Under the pieces are notes generated by a model. It ran no database searches, was not told the origin of the DNA, and saw nothing but the letters and a program-made list of their open reading frames with translations. The position numbers and the translations under genes are program-made. Positions 1-7,808 of a DNA stretch of 64,000 bases are shown here, in pieces. The DNA comes from Planctomycetota bacterium (GTDB lineage: Bacteria; Planctomycetota; UBA8742; UBA2392): contig JADKGX010000001.1 in NCBI GenBank assembly GCA_016722065.1, positions 186,001 to 250,000 on the forward strand, read 5' to 3'. The stretch's first letter is position 1, and each line of letters starts with the position of its first letter.

Positions 1-1316
1 GTGGTCAGGCGGGTGTTGCGATCCTCAATGACTCGCGTGCCCATGATGCCTGGAATGGCGCAGGCAAAACTGCTCAGCAACGGAATGAAACTTCGGCCCG
101 ACAGGCCAAAGCGTGACATGATGCGATCCATCAAAAATGCCGCGCGGCTCATGTAGCCCAGGTCTTCCAGCACGGCAATGAACAGAAACAGAATCAGAAT
201 CTGCGGCAGGAACACAAGCACCCCGCCCACCCCGCCGAAAATGCCGCTGCCCACGAGGCTGCGCAGCATGGCTGCGTCCTGGGGTAACAGGCTGACAACC
301 TGTTCGCCCAGCCAGCCAATGCCGCCCTCAATGCCTTCCATCAATGGGCCGGACCACGAATAGATGCTTTGAAACATCAGCCCCATTACAAGCACAAACA
401 CCAGCGTGCCCCACAGCTTGTGGGTCAGAATCGCGTCAACCTTGTCTGTGCGGGTGCGTGCATCGCTGGCCTGGGTCTGTTTGGCCTCGCGCATCCAGGC
501 TGAGATCTGCCCATAACGCGCCTGGGCTTCCTGCAGCGCCAGGCTGCGCCCTTGCGCGGCCCGGTTGCGCAATTGTTCGAGTTTTTCGACAAACGCGGCT
601 CCGCCTGCTTCGCGAACTTCCTGTTGCATCGGGCCGGCTGTATCGACCAACAGGCGCATGGCCTCCGGTCGCGACGGCTTGTAGCCCAGGTCTACGGAAA
701 GGTCGCACAGGTCCTGGTACAGGTCGTCCGCTGCCTGGCGAAGCCCCGGCGGAAAGGGCAGTTCCAGTGGCTTGCCGGGGTGGTGCAACTGGCGGTGCAG
801 GGTGGCCTTGAGTTCGGCCACGCCCAGGTTGCTGGGTGCGTTGACCACCACCACGGAAACGCCAAGCGCCGCCGAGAGTTTCTCTAGGTCAATGCTGATG
901 CCACGGTCCTTGGCAACATCCACCATCGTCAGCGCAATCACCGTGGGCAGGCCGTATTCCAGGACCTGCGTGCCCAGGTAAAGGTTTCGGTCAAGGCTTG
1001 ACGCGTCAAGAATCAGGATCACGCCATCGGGTGCAGGCGTTTGCGGCAGGCGGCCCAGCAGCGCGTCAATGGCCACGCGCTCATCGGGGCTGCGCGCTGC
1101 CAGGCTGTAGGTGCCGGGTAGGTCGATGACAGTAAACTCGGTGTTTTCGAAGTTTGTCGTACCCAGCTTGGCTTCGACGGTTACACCAGGAAAATTGGCG
1201 ACCTTCTGGCGCGTGCCCGTCAGCGCCGTGAACAACGTGCTTTTGCCGACGTTGGGGTTGCCAATCAACGCAACAACGTGTCGGTCTGCGCGATTGTGGC
1301 GGCCCGAGGAAGTCAT
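1..1316 (-). CDS. feoB: Ferrous iron transport protein B, C-terminus outside window
   Basis: FeoB is the GTP-gated inner-membrane ferrous iron permease. About 438 N-terminal codons are visible; the gene runs off the left edge. The G domain has the P-loop GNPNVGKST, the switch segment FPGVTVE and the G3 motif DLPGTYS. The G4 position reads TMVD where NxxD is usual, a Thr-for-Asn change seen in some GTPases of this class. A helical spacer follows, then hydrophobic segments of the membrane permease (for example the one starting HKLWGTLVF). The ATG at 1316 overlaps the stop of the upstream feoA gene as ATGA, so the two are probably translationally coupled. It is the last visible gene of a feoA-feoA-feoB operon. 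Identification is secure from the ordered motifs and context. Confidence 0.95.
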   Translation of the reverse strand, partial: MTSSGRHNRADRHVVALIGNPNVGKSTLFTALTGTRQKVANFPGVTVEAKLGTTNFENTEFTVIDLPGTYSLAARSPDERVAIDALLGRLPQTPAPDGVILILDASSLDRNLYLGTQVLEYGLPTVIALTMVDVAKDRGISIDLEKLSAALGVSVVVVNAPSNLGVAELKATLHRQLHHPGKPLELPFPPGLRQAADDLYQDLCDLSVDLGYKPSRPEAMRLLVDTAGPMQQEVREAGGAAFVEKLEQLRNRAAQGRSLALQEAQARYGQISAWMREAKQTQASDARTRTDKVDAILTHKLWGTLVFVLVMGLMFQSIYSWSGPLMEGIEGGIGWLGEQVVSLLPQDAAMLRSLVGSGIFGGVGGVLVFLPQILILFLFIAVLEDLGYMSRAAFLMDRIMSRFGLSGRSFIPLLSSFACAIPGIMGTRVIEDRNTRLT

Positions 1317-1552
1317 GCGGCCCCCGGTTCAGCGCACTGGACACAGGCGGCCTCTGACTTGCGCAAGCTGATGCGATAGCCCAGCACGGCAAACTCCATC
1401 GGGTCGCCCAGTGGCGCGACACGCACAAGCTGGACATCGTTTCCGGGCAAAATGCCCATTTCCAGAATGCGCTGGGTCAGCGCGGCATCGCCTGTCACGT
1501 CTGATACGCGGGCAATGTCACCAGGCTTCAATTGGGCAAGAGTGCGGGCCAT
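1313..1552 (-). CDS. feoA: FeoA-domain protein, second copy
   Basis: A 79-residue SH3-like FeoA-domain protein, the usual cytoplasmic accessory factor of FeoB. The sequence begins MARTLAQLKPGD and carries the family pattern of a short beta-barrel with LTQRILEMGILPGNDV, followed by a strand ending in GYRISLRKSEA. The C-terminal part has two Cys residues (CVQC). I chose the ATG at 1552 over longer upstream extensions because the extension has no FeoA character and would overlap the preceding feoA gene. Its stop overlaps the feoB start as ATGA. Together with the gene just upstream it makes a tandem FeoA pair. Confidence 0.9.
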   Translation of the reverse strand: MARTLAQLKPGDIARVSDVTGDAALTQRILEMGILPGNDVQLVRVAPLGDPMEFAVLGYRISLRKSEAACVQCAEPGAA

Positions 1553-1565
1553 GGGCGCAACGGCT

Positions 1566-1805
1566 TCAACGACAGGGGCGTACAAGGACCCGCTGCATGA
1601 GTTCCGCGGCCAAGGCAAAGCGCGACCCGCCCACAGCCACCAGCGCCGGGTTTCCCTGTCGCACCACCGAAATACGCTTGCCGGGGCAAATGCCCAGCTC
1701 ACACAGGCGCTTGGTGCTGCCGTCTTCAGTGGAAACCTCGACGACTTCCAGTTCGCCGTCAGCGGCGCGAAAGAGGTTCAATGGTGCGGCGGGTTGAGTC
1801 AGCAT
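1566..1805 (-). CDS. feoA: FeoA-domain protein, first copy
   Basis: The first of two small FeoA-domain proteins upstream of feoB, 79 residues from the ATG at 1805 (MLTQPAAPLNLF). The signature TKRLCELGICPGKRISVVRQGNP matches the FeoA SH3-like fold. It is clearly homologous to, but divergent from, the next gene 13 bases downstream. An in-frame extension to 1844 is possible but adds a basic segment without family similarity. Tandem FeoA proteins encoded with one FeoB are a known arrangement and may form a hetero-oligomeric partner for the transporter. The operon is transcribed leftward from the divergent region that also drives the ABC metal importer. Confidence 0.88.
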   Translation of the reverse strand: MLTQPAAPLNLFRAADGELEVVEVSTEDGSTKRLCELGICPGKRISVVRQGNPALVAVGGSRFALAAELMQRVLVRPCR

Positions 1806-1878
1806 CTGTCCAGGCCACAGTCTCTGGCGGCATCCACGTGCCACCCCTCGTTGCGGTCATTTTGGACCGCGTTTATCC

Positions 1879-1893
1879 TGATACTCAGTCTCA
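1879..1893. promoter_or_regulatory. Candidate Fur-family operator between feo and the zinc-type ABC operon
   Basis: A 7-1-7 inverted repeat, TGATACT-C-AGTCTCA, lies between the divergent metal-uptake operons. Its arms differ from each other at one position. The left arm matches the Fur/Zur/PerR heptamer TGATAAT at 6 of 7 positions and the right arm matches ATTATCA at about 5 of 7. The location, upstream of both feo and the ABC importer, fits joint repression by a metal-responsive Fur-family protein. The assignment is by motif only and no regulator gene is visible in the window. Confidence 0.45.
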
Positions 1894-2002
1894 ATATACT
1901 CGTGGGGCTGCTTGGCATCAAGGGTTGATAAGGCGACGCTGGTCGCCAATGAGCTTCTGCAAGCTACTTGCGTTCTGGCGCGGGTGACCTATCGTTCCCG
2001 CC

Positions 2003-2920
2003 ATGCGCAAACTACTTGCATTGACGATGTTGGCTCTGCTCGCAGGATGCTCGCCGACAGGCCCCCGGGGCCTGGACGCAGGCCAGAAGCTGAAAGTGAT
2101 GGCCGCCACACCGCACCTTGCCAGCCTGGCAATGGCGATTGCAGGCGACGCCGCCATTGTGGAGATGCTGCCGGCCCCGGACCGACCCACCCACGATTAC
2201 TCGCCCACCATGGACGACAGGCGCCGCCTGGAAAGTGCCCACCTGCTGTTGATCAACGGCCTGCAACTGGAAACGTTTGACGCGCCGGCGATTGCCGCAG
2301 CAGCGCACCTGACACTGGTGGATTGCAGCAAGGACTTGCCCCCGACATTTCTGATCCATGCCGACGATGACGAGAATTCCCACGAAGGACACGGCCACGG
2401 CCACGGCCAGCACAACCCCCATGTCTGGTTGTGTACAGAGGGCGCGATGTTGCAGTCTGTAGCGATCACGCGCGCCATGGTTGAGAAAGACCCGGCCCAC
2501 GCCCTTGTGTATGAAAAAAACCGCGCCGCCTTGGAAGCGAGCCTGAAGGCACTACGCGCCGAGTTTGAAGCCCGGCTGAAGGCACTGGCGCGCACACAGT
2601 TTGTTTCCAACCACGACGCCTTTCCTTACTTTGCTCGCGAGTTCGGGCTGAAGCAGGTTGGCGTGATTCAGCGCACGCCCGGCACCAACCCCACCATGGC
2701 CGAGCGGCGCGACATCGAGGAAACACTGCGCAAGGGTGGGGCAGCGGCGATATTCCTGGAACCCGGCTACGACGACACCGCCAGCCGCGCCATTGCCAAC
2801 GCCGCTGGAGTCAAACTGGCCACGCTGGATCCCTTCGATTCCGGCAAGCCCGGCCCCGAAGCCCTGCAAGCCGTGCTGCGACGCAACCTGGAAACGGTGG
2901 TAACGACCCTTGGCCCCTGA
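2003..2920 (+). CDS. Metal ABC transporter substrate-binding lipoprotein (ZnuA/TroA type)
   Basis: A 305-residue cluster A-I (TroA/ZnuA) metal-binding lipoprotein, the periplasmic capture component of a Zn/Mn importer. The N-terminus MRKLLALTMLALLAGC is a lipoprotein signal with the lipidated Cys at residue 16. A His/Asp/Glu-rich loop at about residues 120-137 (HADDDENSHEGHGHGHGQ) runs directly into NPHVW, the conserved metal-ligand segment. FVSNHDAFPYFAREFGL in the C-terminal lobe carries a further conserved ligand His, and FLEPGYDD is also typical. The His-rich loop favours zinc over manganese. The gene is first in a three-gene operon and its last codons overlap the ATPase start. Confidence 0.92.
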   Translation: MRKLLALTMLALLAGCSPTGPRGLDAGQKLKVMAATPHLASLAMAIAGDAAIVEMLPAPDRPTHDYSPTMDDRRRLESAHLLLINGLQLETFDAPAIAAAAHLTLVDCSKDLPPTFLIHADDDENSHEGHGHGHGQHNPHVWLCTEGAMLQSVAITRAMVEKDPAHALVYEKNRAALEASLKALRAEFEARLKALARTQFVSNHDAFPYFAREFGLKQVGVIQRTPGTNPTMAERRDIEETLRKGGAAAIFLEPGYDDTASRAIANAAGVKLATLDPFDSGKPGPEALQAVLRRNLETVVTTLGP

Positions 2921-3671
2921 AGACCTGCTGACACTCGAACATGTCACCGTGCGCGTGGGCGACCGCGCGCTGGTAGACAACGTGTCCCTGGGCCTGCCCC
3001 GCGGCAAGCTGGTCGCATTGATCGGGCCCAATGGTGCCGGCAAAACCACACTTCTGCGGGCGATTCTTGGCCTGACAGCCTTCGAAGGCCACATTCACAC
3101 CCACGCCCGGATCGGCTATGTGCCCCAGGCGCTGCAATACGACCGCACGCTGCCCATGACGGTGCTGGAGTTTATGGCGCTTTCGCTGCAGCGTATGCCC
3201 GTCGCCTTTGGCATTTCGCGCGCCGCCAGGCAGCAGGTGCTTTCGCTGCTGGAGCTGGTGGGTGCCCAAAAGCTGGCCCAGGCACGCCTGGGCGCGCTTA
3301 GTGGCGGCGAACTGCAACGTGTGATGCTGGCCGGGGCCTTGCAGGGCAAGCCCGAGCTGCTGCTGCTGGACGAGCCGGCCGCCGGCGTCGACATCGAGGG
3401 CGAGGCCACATTTCACGACCTGATATTGCGCCAGGTGCGCGACCACGGAGTGACGGTGGTGCTGGTCAGCCACGACTTGAGTGTCGTCAGTGAAATCACG
3501 GACCACGTGATCTGCCTGAACCGCAAACTGATGTGTGAAGGCAACGCCCGTGACCTGCTGACCGCCGAACGCATCGCGGAAGTCTTTGGCGGCCACAAGG
3601 CCGTGTACGGCCATGCGCATGGACATGGCCACACCCACGATCACGGGCACCAGGGCCACGACCATGAATGA
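2910..3671 (+). CDS. Metal ABC transporter ATP-binding protein with His-rich tail (ZnuC type)
   Basis: The cytoplasmic ATPase of the Zn/Mn importer. Walker A is GPNGAGKTT (residues 39-47), the signature is LSGGELQRV, Walker B is LLLLDEPAAGVD and the switch His is in LVSHDL. The start is TTG at 2910, overlapping the lipoprotein stop by 11 bases; no in-frame ATG fits near the N-terminus. The last ~20 residues are unusually His-rich (repeated GHxH from AHGHGH to the C-terminal HDHE), like the loop in the binding protein, and could act as a cytosolic metal-sensing or buffering tail. The tail codons overlap the permease start. Confidence 0.93.
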   Translation: MAPEDLLTLEHVTVRVGDRALVDNVSLGLPRGKLVALIGPNGAGKTTLLRAILGLTAFEGHIHTHARIGYVPQALQYDRTLPMTVLEFMALSLQRMPVAFGISRAARQQVLSLLELVGAQKLAQARLGALSGGELQRVMLAGALQGKPELLLLDEPAAGVDIEGEATFHDLILRQVRDHGVTVVLVSHDLSVVSEITDHVICLNRKLMCEGNARDLLTAERIAEVFGGHKAVYGHAHGHGHTHDHGHQGHDHE

Positions 3672-4509
3672 CTACGTGGCCTATTACCTTGCAGGCAGCG
3701 GCAGCGCGGTGCTGGTGAGCGTGCTGTGCGTGGCACTGGCTTCGGGTGCTTTAAGCCCGATCGTGGTCGCCAACCGGATGGCGTTTTTCAGTGATGCCGT
3801 GGCCCACAGCTCGTTGGCGGGTGTGGCGCTGGGCATGTTGATGAGCGCATGGATTCCGGGCTTGACCACGCTGCCCGTGTTGACCATGGCAGGCTTTGGC
3901 GTGTGCGTGGCGCTGGTGATTGCCACGTTGCGCCAGAAATCGCCGCTGGCGCTGGATACGTTGCTGGGCGTGGCGATGGCGGGGTCCCTTGCGCTGGGGC
4001 TGGTGCTGTACCACCGGGTTCGCGGCTACACCGACCTTCATGGCTTTCTGCTGGGGCAAGTAAGCCTTCTGGGCTGGGCCGATGCAGCTTTGATGGCGAT
4101 CAACGCCGCTATCTCGCTGGCCCTGGTAGCGCTGTTTTCCAACAAGCTGACGCTGATTGCCGTTTCGCGCAATCTGGCCCAGGCCAGGGGCGTTTCTGTA
4201 GCACGCCATGAATACCTGCTGATTGTGATGCTGGGGCTCGTCGTCAGCATCAGCGTCAAAGCCGTGGGCATCCTCATGGTGAATGCGCTGCTGGTTGTGC
4301 CTGCTGCCACGGCCCGGCACCTGGTGCGCAGCTTTGCGGGGCTGTTCTGGGCCAGTATGGCGGTATCCATGATCGCGGGCGTGGCAGGGCTGCTGATTGG
4401 CGACTTGCTGAACCTGCCCACCGCGCCGGCGATTGTCAGCACCAGTGTGATTCTGTTTGCCGCAGCCTGGGTGGTGGGCACGCTGCGCGGCCACGGCGGC
4501 CAGGCATAG
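3664..4509 (+). CDS. Metal ABC transporter permease (ZnuB type)
   Basis: An ABC-3 family permease of 281 residues with about eight to nine hydrophobic segments. Conserved features include SDAVAHSSLAGVALG near residues 40-54, DTLLGV, GQVSLLGWADA, and the loop KAVGILMVNALLVVPAATA, which contacts the ATPase. The ATG at 3664 (MNDYVAYYLAG) was chosen; it overlaps the ATPase stop by 8 bases. A longer upstream extension would only read through the His-tail codons in another frame. It completes the lipoprotein-ATPase-permease operon and imports Zn or Mn into the cytoplasm. Confidence 0.92.
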   Translation: MNDYVAYYLAGSGSAVLVSVLCVALASGALSPIVVANRMAFFSDAVAHSSLAGVALGMLMSAWIPGLTTLPVLTMAGFGVCVALVIATLRQKSPLALDTLLGVAMAGSLALGLVLYHRVRGYTDLHGFLLGQVSLLGWADAALMAINAAISLALVALFSNKLTLIAVSRNLAQARGVSVARHEYLLIVMLGLVVSISVKAVGILMVNALLVVPAATARHLVRSFAGLFWASMAVSMIAGVAGLLIGDLLNLPTAPAIVSTSVILFAAAWVVGTLRGHGGQA

Positions 4510-4542
4510 CCGAAACGGCCCCGGCCTTCGTACAATGCCGCC

Positions 4543-5034
4543 ATGGCTGAAGAGACCCGCCGCGTGCCAATGTTTCTTTCCGGCCCCACCACTGCCACGG
4601 CGGTGCTGTTGCCGATGCGGCTGTATGTGGGCTGGTTCTGGGTCAAGCTGGGGCTGGAAAAGCTGCACAGCGGTTGGCTTTCGCCAGACAGCCGTTTCAT
4701 CGTGGATGAGTTGAACCAGATTTCGTCGCCGAACTTTGTTTCCGACGCGTTCTTTTCGGCTGCCCGTGAAAACGTGGTACTTTCGCAGTGGCTGGTCACC
4801 GGCCTGCAGTTGCTGTTTGGAGTCTTGATGATGGTCGGCGGGGTCACTCGCGTGGCCGGCATTGCGCTGGCCTTGATGTCGCTGGTCTGGTGGGTTTGCA
4901 CCAACTATCCGTGGGCCGGCTGGCAAGTGCCAATGGCGCTGATGTCACTGACCCTGTGCGTGGCTGCGGCGGGGCGCTATCTAGGGCTGGATGCGATTTT
5001 GAAGGCCCGCATGGTAAAAGTGCCGCTGTTCTAG
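4543..5034 (+). CDS. DoxX-like integral membrane protein
   Basis: A 163-residue membrane protein with four hydrophobic helices. The first helix, RLYVGWFWVKLGLEKLHSGWL, followed by a soluble loop and then TGLQLLFGVLMMVGGVTRVAGIALALMSL, resembles the DoxX / thiosulfate:quinone oxidoreductase small-subunit fold, whose first helix typically reads R...G..f...G..K. The loop between helices 1 and 2 is long (about 60 residues). The exact role is unknown; DoxX-family proteins are often redox or quinone linked. It starts 33 bases after the metal-permease stop on the same strand and could be the distal part of that transcript. Confidence 0.6.
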   Translation: MAEETRRVPMFLSGPTTATAVLLPMRLYVGWFWVKLGLEKLHSGWLSPDSRFIVDELNQISSPNFVSDAFFSAARENVVLSQWLVTGLQLLFGVLMMVGGVTRVAGIALALMSLVWWVCTNYPWAGWQVPMALMSLTLCVAAAGRYLGLDAILKARMVKVPLF

Positions 5035-5054
5035 ACCGGTATTCAAGGACCGTG

Positions 5055-5513
5055 ATGAGAGACCTTGCCCCACGGGCGCGATTTGACGCCCTGGCCCGGC
5101 TGTTGCAACTGGACGAACTCGCCCTGGACGCGATCCGGGGCAGCATCAACGCGCTGCTGCCCAACCTGGGCGAGTTGGCCGCAATGTGGGACGACACCTT
5201 GCGCAGCCAGCATGCAAAGCCGGTGTTCGGCCCCATGGATGCCGATTTGCGGGAATCCCTGCACAGCCGGCTGGCCAGTTTCATCTTTCGCACCATCGGC
5301 TGCGTGTTTGACGATGACTATTGCGACTATGCAGAGTCCTTTGCCCGCGAAAAAGACGTGCCGCCGTTTCTGATCGGCGTGGCGCTTTCTGTGGCCTATG
5401 AGTTTGTCGCGCGCAACCTGGCCGACAAAGTCGAGGACAAGAACCGCCTGGCCGAAAGCCTGGCTGCCTGGAACCGGCTGATTACAGCCCTGCGCGAGTT
5501 TGCCAACACATGA
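5055..5513 (+). CDS. Possible globin-like sensor-fold protein without proximal His
   Basis: A 152-residue helical protein starting at ATG 5055 (AAGGA ribosome site 5 bases upstream; a GTG immediately precedes the ATG). The central part (FDDDYCDYAESFAREKDVPPFLIGVALS) can be laid over the F-G helix region of globin-coupled sensors and protoglobins, where the pattern is R..IGxxHxxIGVPPxWxxGA. In this alignment Phe replaces the heme-ligating His, as in non-heme globin domains such as the N-terminus of RsbR. The similarity is by eye and weak; it could be another all-alpha family. It overlaps the AlkD-like gene by 4 bases. Confidence 0.4.
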   Translation: MRDLAPRARFDALARLLQLDELALDAIRGSINALLPNLGELAAMWDDTLRSQHAKPVFGPMDADLRESLHSRLASFIFRTIGCVFDDDYCDYAESFAREKDVPPFLIGVALSVAYEFVARNLADKVEDKNRLAESLAAWNRLITALREFANT

Positions 5514-6217
5514 ACCCAACCGCAGCGGCGGCAGAAATCGTGCTGCAATTGCGCGCCTGCACCAACCTCCAGCGCCAGGCCGCGACAAAGAACTACTTTC
5601 CCAGCGCCCAGGAAAACCTGGGCGTGTACGCGGCTGACCTGCGCGCGATCGTGCGAAAATGGAAGCCCGCCCTGAAAGCCGAGTCCGCAAGTGCAGTGCT
5701 GGCCCTTGCCCATGCGCTGCTTGCGCACAACACGCTGGAAGGCCGCCAGGTTGCCTATGAATTGGTGGCACAGCACAAACCGGCCAGGCAAGCCCTGAAC
5801 TTTCGGGCACTGGAGGCACTGGGCCAGGGCATCGACAACTGGGCCAGCGTGGATGGCTTTGGCTGCGGACTGACAGGTCAAGCCTGGCGCGAGGGTCGCA
5901 TCGCTGACGCCCAGGTGCTGCGCTGGGCAAAATCCGGCGATCCCTGGTGGCGTCGCCTGGCGCTGGTCAGCACGGTGCCACTGAATCTTGCCTCGCGCGG
6001 CGGCAGTGGCGATGCGGCCCGCACACTAGCCATCTGCAATTTGCTGGCCCAAGACAAGCACGTCATGGTGCACAAAGCCCTGAGTTGGGCCTTGCGTACT
6101 CTGATCAGTCGCGACCGCGCCGCCGTAAAACAATTCGTCAATGGTCATGCGCAATTGCCGGCACTTGTAAAACGTGAAGTGGGCAAGAAGTTGGCAACCG
6201 GGCGCAAGAACGGTTGA
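5510..6217 (+). CDS. AlkD-family DNA alkylation repair protein
   Basis: A 235-residue HEAT-repeat DNA glycosylase of the AlkD family, which excises bulky or cationic alkylated purines without base flipping. The diagnostic segment IDNWASVDGFG places Trp111 and Asp115 at the positions of the AlkD active-site Trp/Asp, and the later SGDPWWRRLALVSTV matches the conserved WxRR segment that contacts DNA. Length agrees with the family (about 220-240 residues). The start ATG overlaps the upstream stop as ATGA, indicating coupling to the globin-like gene. A long hairpin directly after the stop probably ends the transcript. Confidence 0.85.
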   Translation: MNPTAAAAEIVLQLRACTNLQRQAATKNYFPSAQENLGVYAADLRAIVRKWKPALKAESASAVLALAHALLAHNTLEGRQVAYELVAQHKPARQALNFRALEALGQGIDNWASVDGFGCGLTGQAWREGRIADAQVLRWAKSGDPWWRRLALVSTVPLNLASRGGSGDAARTLAICNLLAQDKHVMVHKALSWALRTLISRDRAAVKQFVNGHAQLPALVKREVGKKLATGRKNG

Positions 6218-6224
6218 GCACCCA

Positions 6225-6279
6225 AGGACCGCGGCCATCCTGGCAGCAAGCTTTTGGCGGCCAGGATGGCCGTGGTCCT
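6225..6279. terminator. Long imperfect hairpin between convergent genes
   Basis: Two 20-base arms, 6225-6244 and 6260-6279, are inverted repeats with a single mismatch (a G-U pair on one strand) around a 15-base loop. The hairpin sits between the AlkD-like gene (+) and the XdhC-like gene (-), and its right arm contains the XdhC-like stop codon. No strong T-run follows on either side. A bidirectional terminator or mRNA-end stabiliser is the simplest reading; a dispersed repeat is the alternative. Confidence 0.5.
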
Positions 6280-7156
6280 ACTGCCAGCCTTGGCTCTGGC
6301 GTCCTGGCAAGCTGGCCACCACGTCGGCAAGAATCGCGACAGCGATTTCAGCGGGCGTCTGGGCGCCGATACTGAGTCCGACGGGACACTTTACGCGCTT
6401 CCAGTCTTCCGGGCTTACGCCGCGACCCTGCGCGATTTCCGTCATCTGCAGAAACTTCGCCTTGCTGCCTATGGCACCAAACATGACCCCTGCGGGCAGA
6501 ATGGTCAGTGCTGGTATCAGTCCTTCCAGGTCAAACTCCGCGTCATAGCCCAGCCCGATCACATGGCTGAATCCCGGAAGGTCTTGACGGGTCAAGTACG
6601 GGCCGGCACGCGTACAGGCCACCTCAAGTGCGCCCGCAAAGTCCGCAGGGCGCGCAAACTCGGGGCGGTCATCGACCACCACGTACGGGTAGTCCAGCAT
6701 CGCACAGACCTGCGCCACGGCCCGGGCAACGTGGCCGCCGCCAAGCAGCAACAGGCAGGGCTTTTGCATAAACACCTCAATGAAGACTTCGTTGGTGCCG
6801 CCGCACAGAGACTTCACAAGGTTGCCAGGGCGGTTCGAAAGCGCGTAGTTCACGGTACGGGAGCTACCCTCCGCCAGCGCCAGCCGGGCTTGGCCGATCA
6901 TCTGGAGTTCGGCATCTCCCCCACCAATCGTGCCCAGAGTGGAATCTTGCGAAACAAGCATCAGAAAGCCCGATTTGCCGGGCGAAGAACCCTTGACCTG
7001 AACCAAATGCAGCAAGGCAAACGCGCGGTTCCTGCGCGATAGTTCACAGGCCAATGCAAAGATGTCTGCGGTACGGGTCACAGGCAGCAGGTTATAGGTT
7101 GCAGGCCGCAGGTTGTAGTCACGGCGCGCGTTCACCACCACGAAGCCCGAAACCAT
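6278..7156 (-). CDS. XdhC/CoxI-family molybdoenzyme maturation protein
   Basis: An XdhC/CoxI-family protein, which binds molybdenum cofactor and helps insert it into xanthine-dehydrogenase-type enzymes. The N-terminal XdhC domain shows FALLHLVQVKGSSPGKSGF and the GTIGGGDAE motif. The C-terminal Rossmann domain begins LLLLGGGHVARAVAQ and continues VVVDDRPEFA and GLGYDAEFD. The ATG at 7156 lies 5 bases after the MobA-like stop, but the first 25 codons are an imperfect repeat of AACCTG-type DNA, so a GTG at 7081 is a plausible alternative start that removes it. No molybdenum hydroxylase gene is visible nearby; its client must lie elsewhere. Confidence 0.85.
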   Translation of the reverse strand: MVSGFVVVNARRDYNLRPATYNLLPVTRTADIFALACELSRRNRAFALLHLVQVKGSSPGKSGFLMLVSQDSTLGTIGGGDAELQMIGQARLALAEGSSRTVNYALSNRPGNLVKSLCGGTNEVFIEVFMQKPCLLLLGGGHVARAVAQVCAMLDYPYVVVDDRPEFARPADFAGALEVACTRAGPYLTRQDLPGFSHVIGLGYDAEFDLEGLIPALTILPAGVMFGAIGSKAKFLQMTEIAQGRGVSPEDWKRVKCPVGLSIGAQTPAEIAVAILADVVASLPGRQSQGWQ

Positions 7157-7161
7157 TGCCC

Positions 7162-7779
7162 TTACCTGCCGTTTGCCAACGCAGCCTTGTACTCCTCGGG
7201 CGTATCGACATCCGCCAGCACGCCCGCGTTGCCGGTTGGCACTTCCTGCACCTGGGTGTGGTTGTCGTCGATGACTTTGCGCGCCGTGTCGCCGGGACCC
7301 AGCAGCATGAACGGCTGCCGAAAACCGATATCTACCAGCATCGGGTGGCCGCGCTTGCCCGCGTGAACCGGAATGAAAATGCGCATCAGGCTGGTGCGCA
7401 TGCGGCCATAGCTTTCGATCAACGCCCGCACATCGCCGGCCTGCACCAGCGGACAATCCACGGGCCATACCACGCAGCAATCGGTGCTGAAGTCCTGGTG
7501 CTGCATGCCCAGCTTGATGCTGGAAACCTGGCCCTGCGAGGGATCGGGGTTAACCACCACTTGCGCACCGCCCAAGTCAGCGCCGGCCAAAATGCCCTCG
7601 GCATCGCGCCCAAGCACCACAAGGCTGCGGGTGCAGCCGCCGCTTTGGGCCGTGGCCAGTACGTGCTCAATCATCGGCTTGCCGTGCCAATCCAGCAGCG
7701 CCTTGGGGCGGCCCATGCGTGAACTGTCGCCAGCCGCCAGCACGATTACGGCGGCGCTGATGTCGGAAATGTCGTCCAT
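7162..7779 (-). CDS. MobA-like molybdenum cofactor nucleotidyltransferase
   Basis: A 205-residue nucleotidyltransferase with the GT-A signature VLAAGDSSRMGRPKALL (residues 12-28) and VVNPDPSQGQVSSI. It belongs to the MobA/MocA group that transfers CMP or GMP to molybdopterin. The following WPVDCPLV is the metal-binding Asp motif, normally PxDxP. The ATG at 7779 (MDDISDISAAV) is chosen because the upstream extension overlaps the fabL-like coding region and has no family features. The pair with the XdhC-like gene 5 bases downstream suggests MCD-cofactor supply to a xanthine-dehydrogenase or CO-dehydrogenase type enzyme, more consistent with MocA than MobA. Confidence 0.82.
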   Translation of the reverse strand: MDDISDISAAVIVLAAGDSSRMGRPKALLDWHGKPMIEHVLATAQSGGCTRSLVVLGRDAEGILAGADLGGAQVVVNPDPSQGQVSSIKLGMQHQDFSTDCCVVWPVDCPLVQAGDVRALIESYGRMRTSLMRIFIPVHAGKRGHPMLVDIGFRQPFMLLGPGDTARKVIDDNHTQVQEVPTGNAGVLADVDTPEEYKAALANGR

Positions 7780-7808
7780 GAAAAGTTGTGCGCTGGCCCC
7801 AGTCGGGT

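Noticed and set aside
3751..4926. 391-residue frame on the minus strand antisense to the ZnuB-like gene
   Set aside because: Low-complexity Gln/His/Arg-rich translation, typical of antisense frames in GC-rich DNA; the plus strand holds clear transporter genes.
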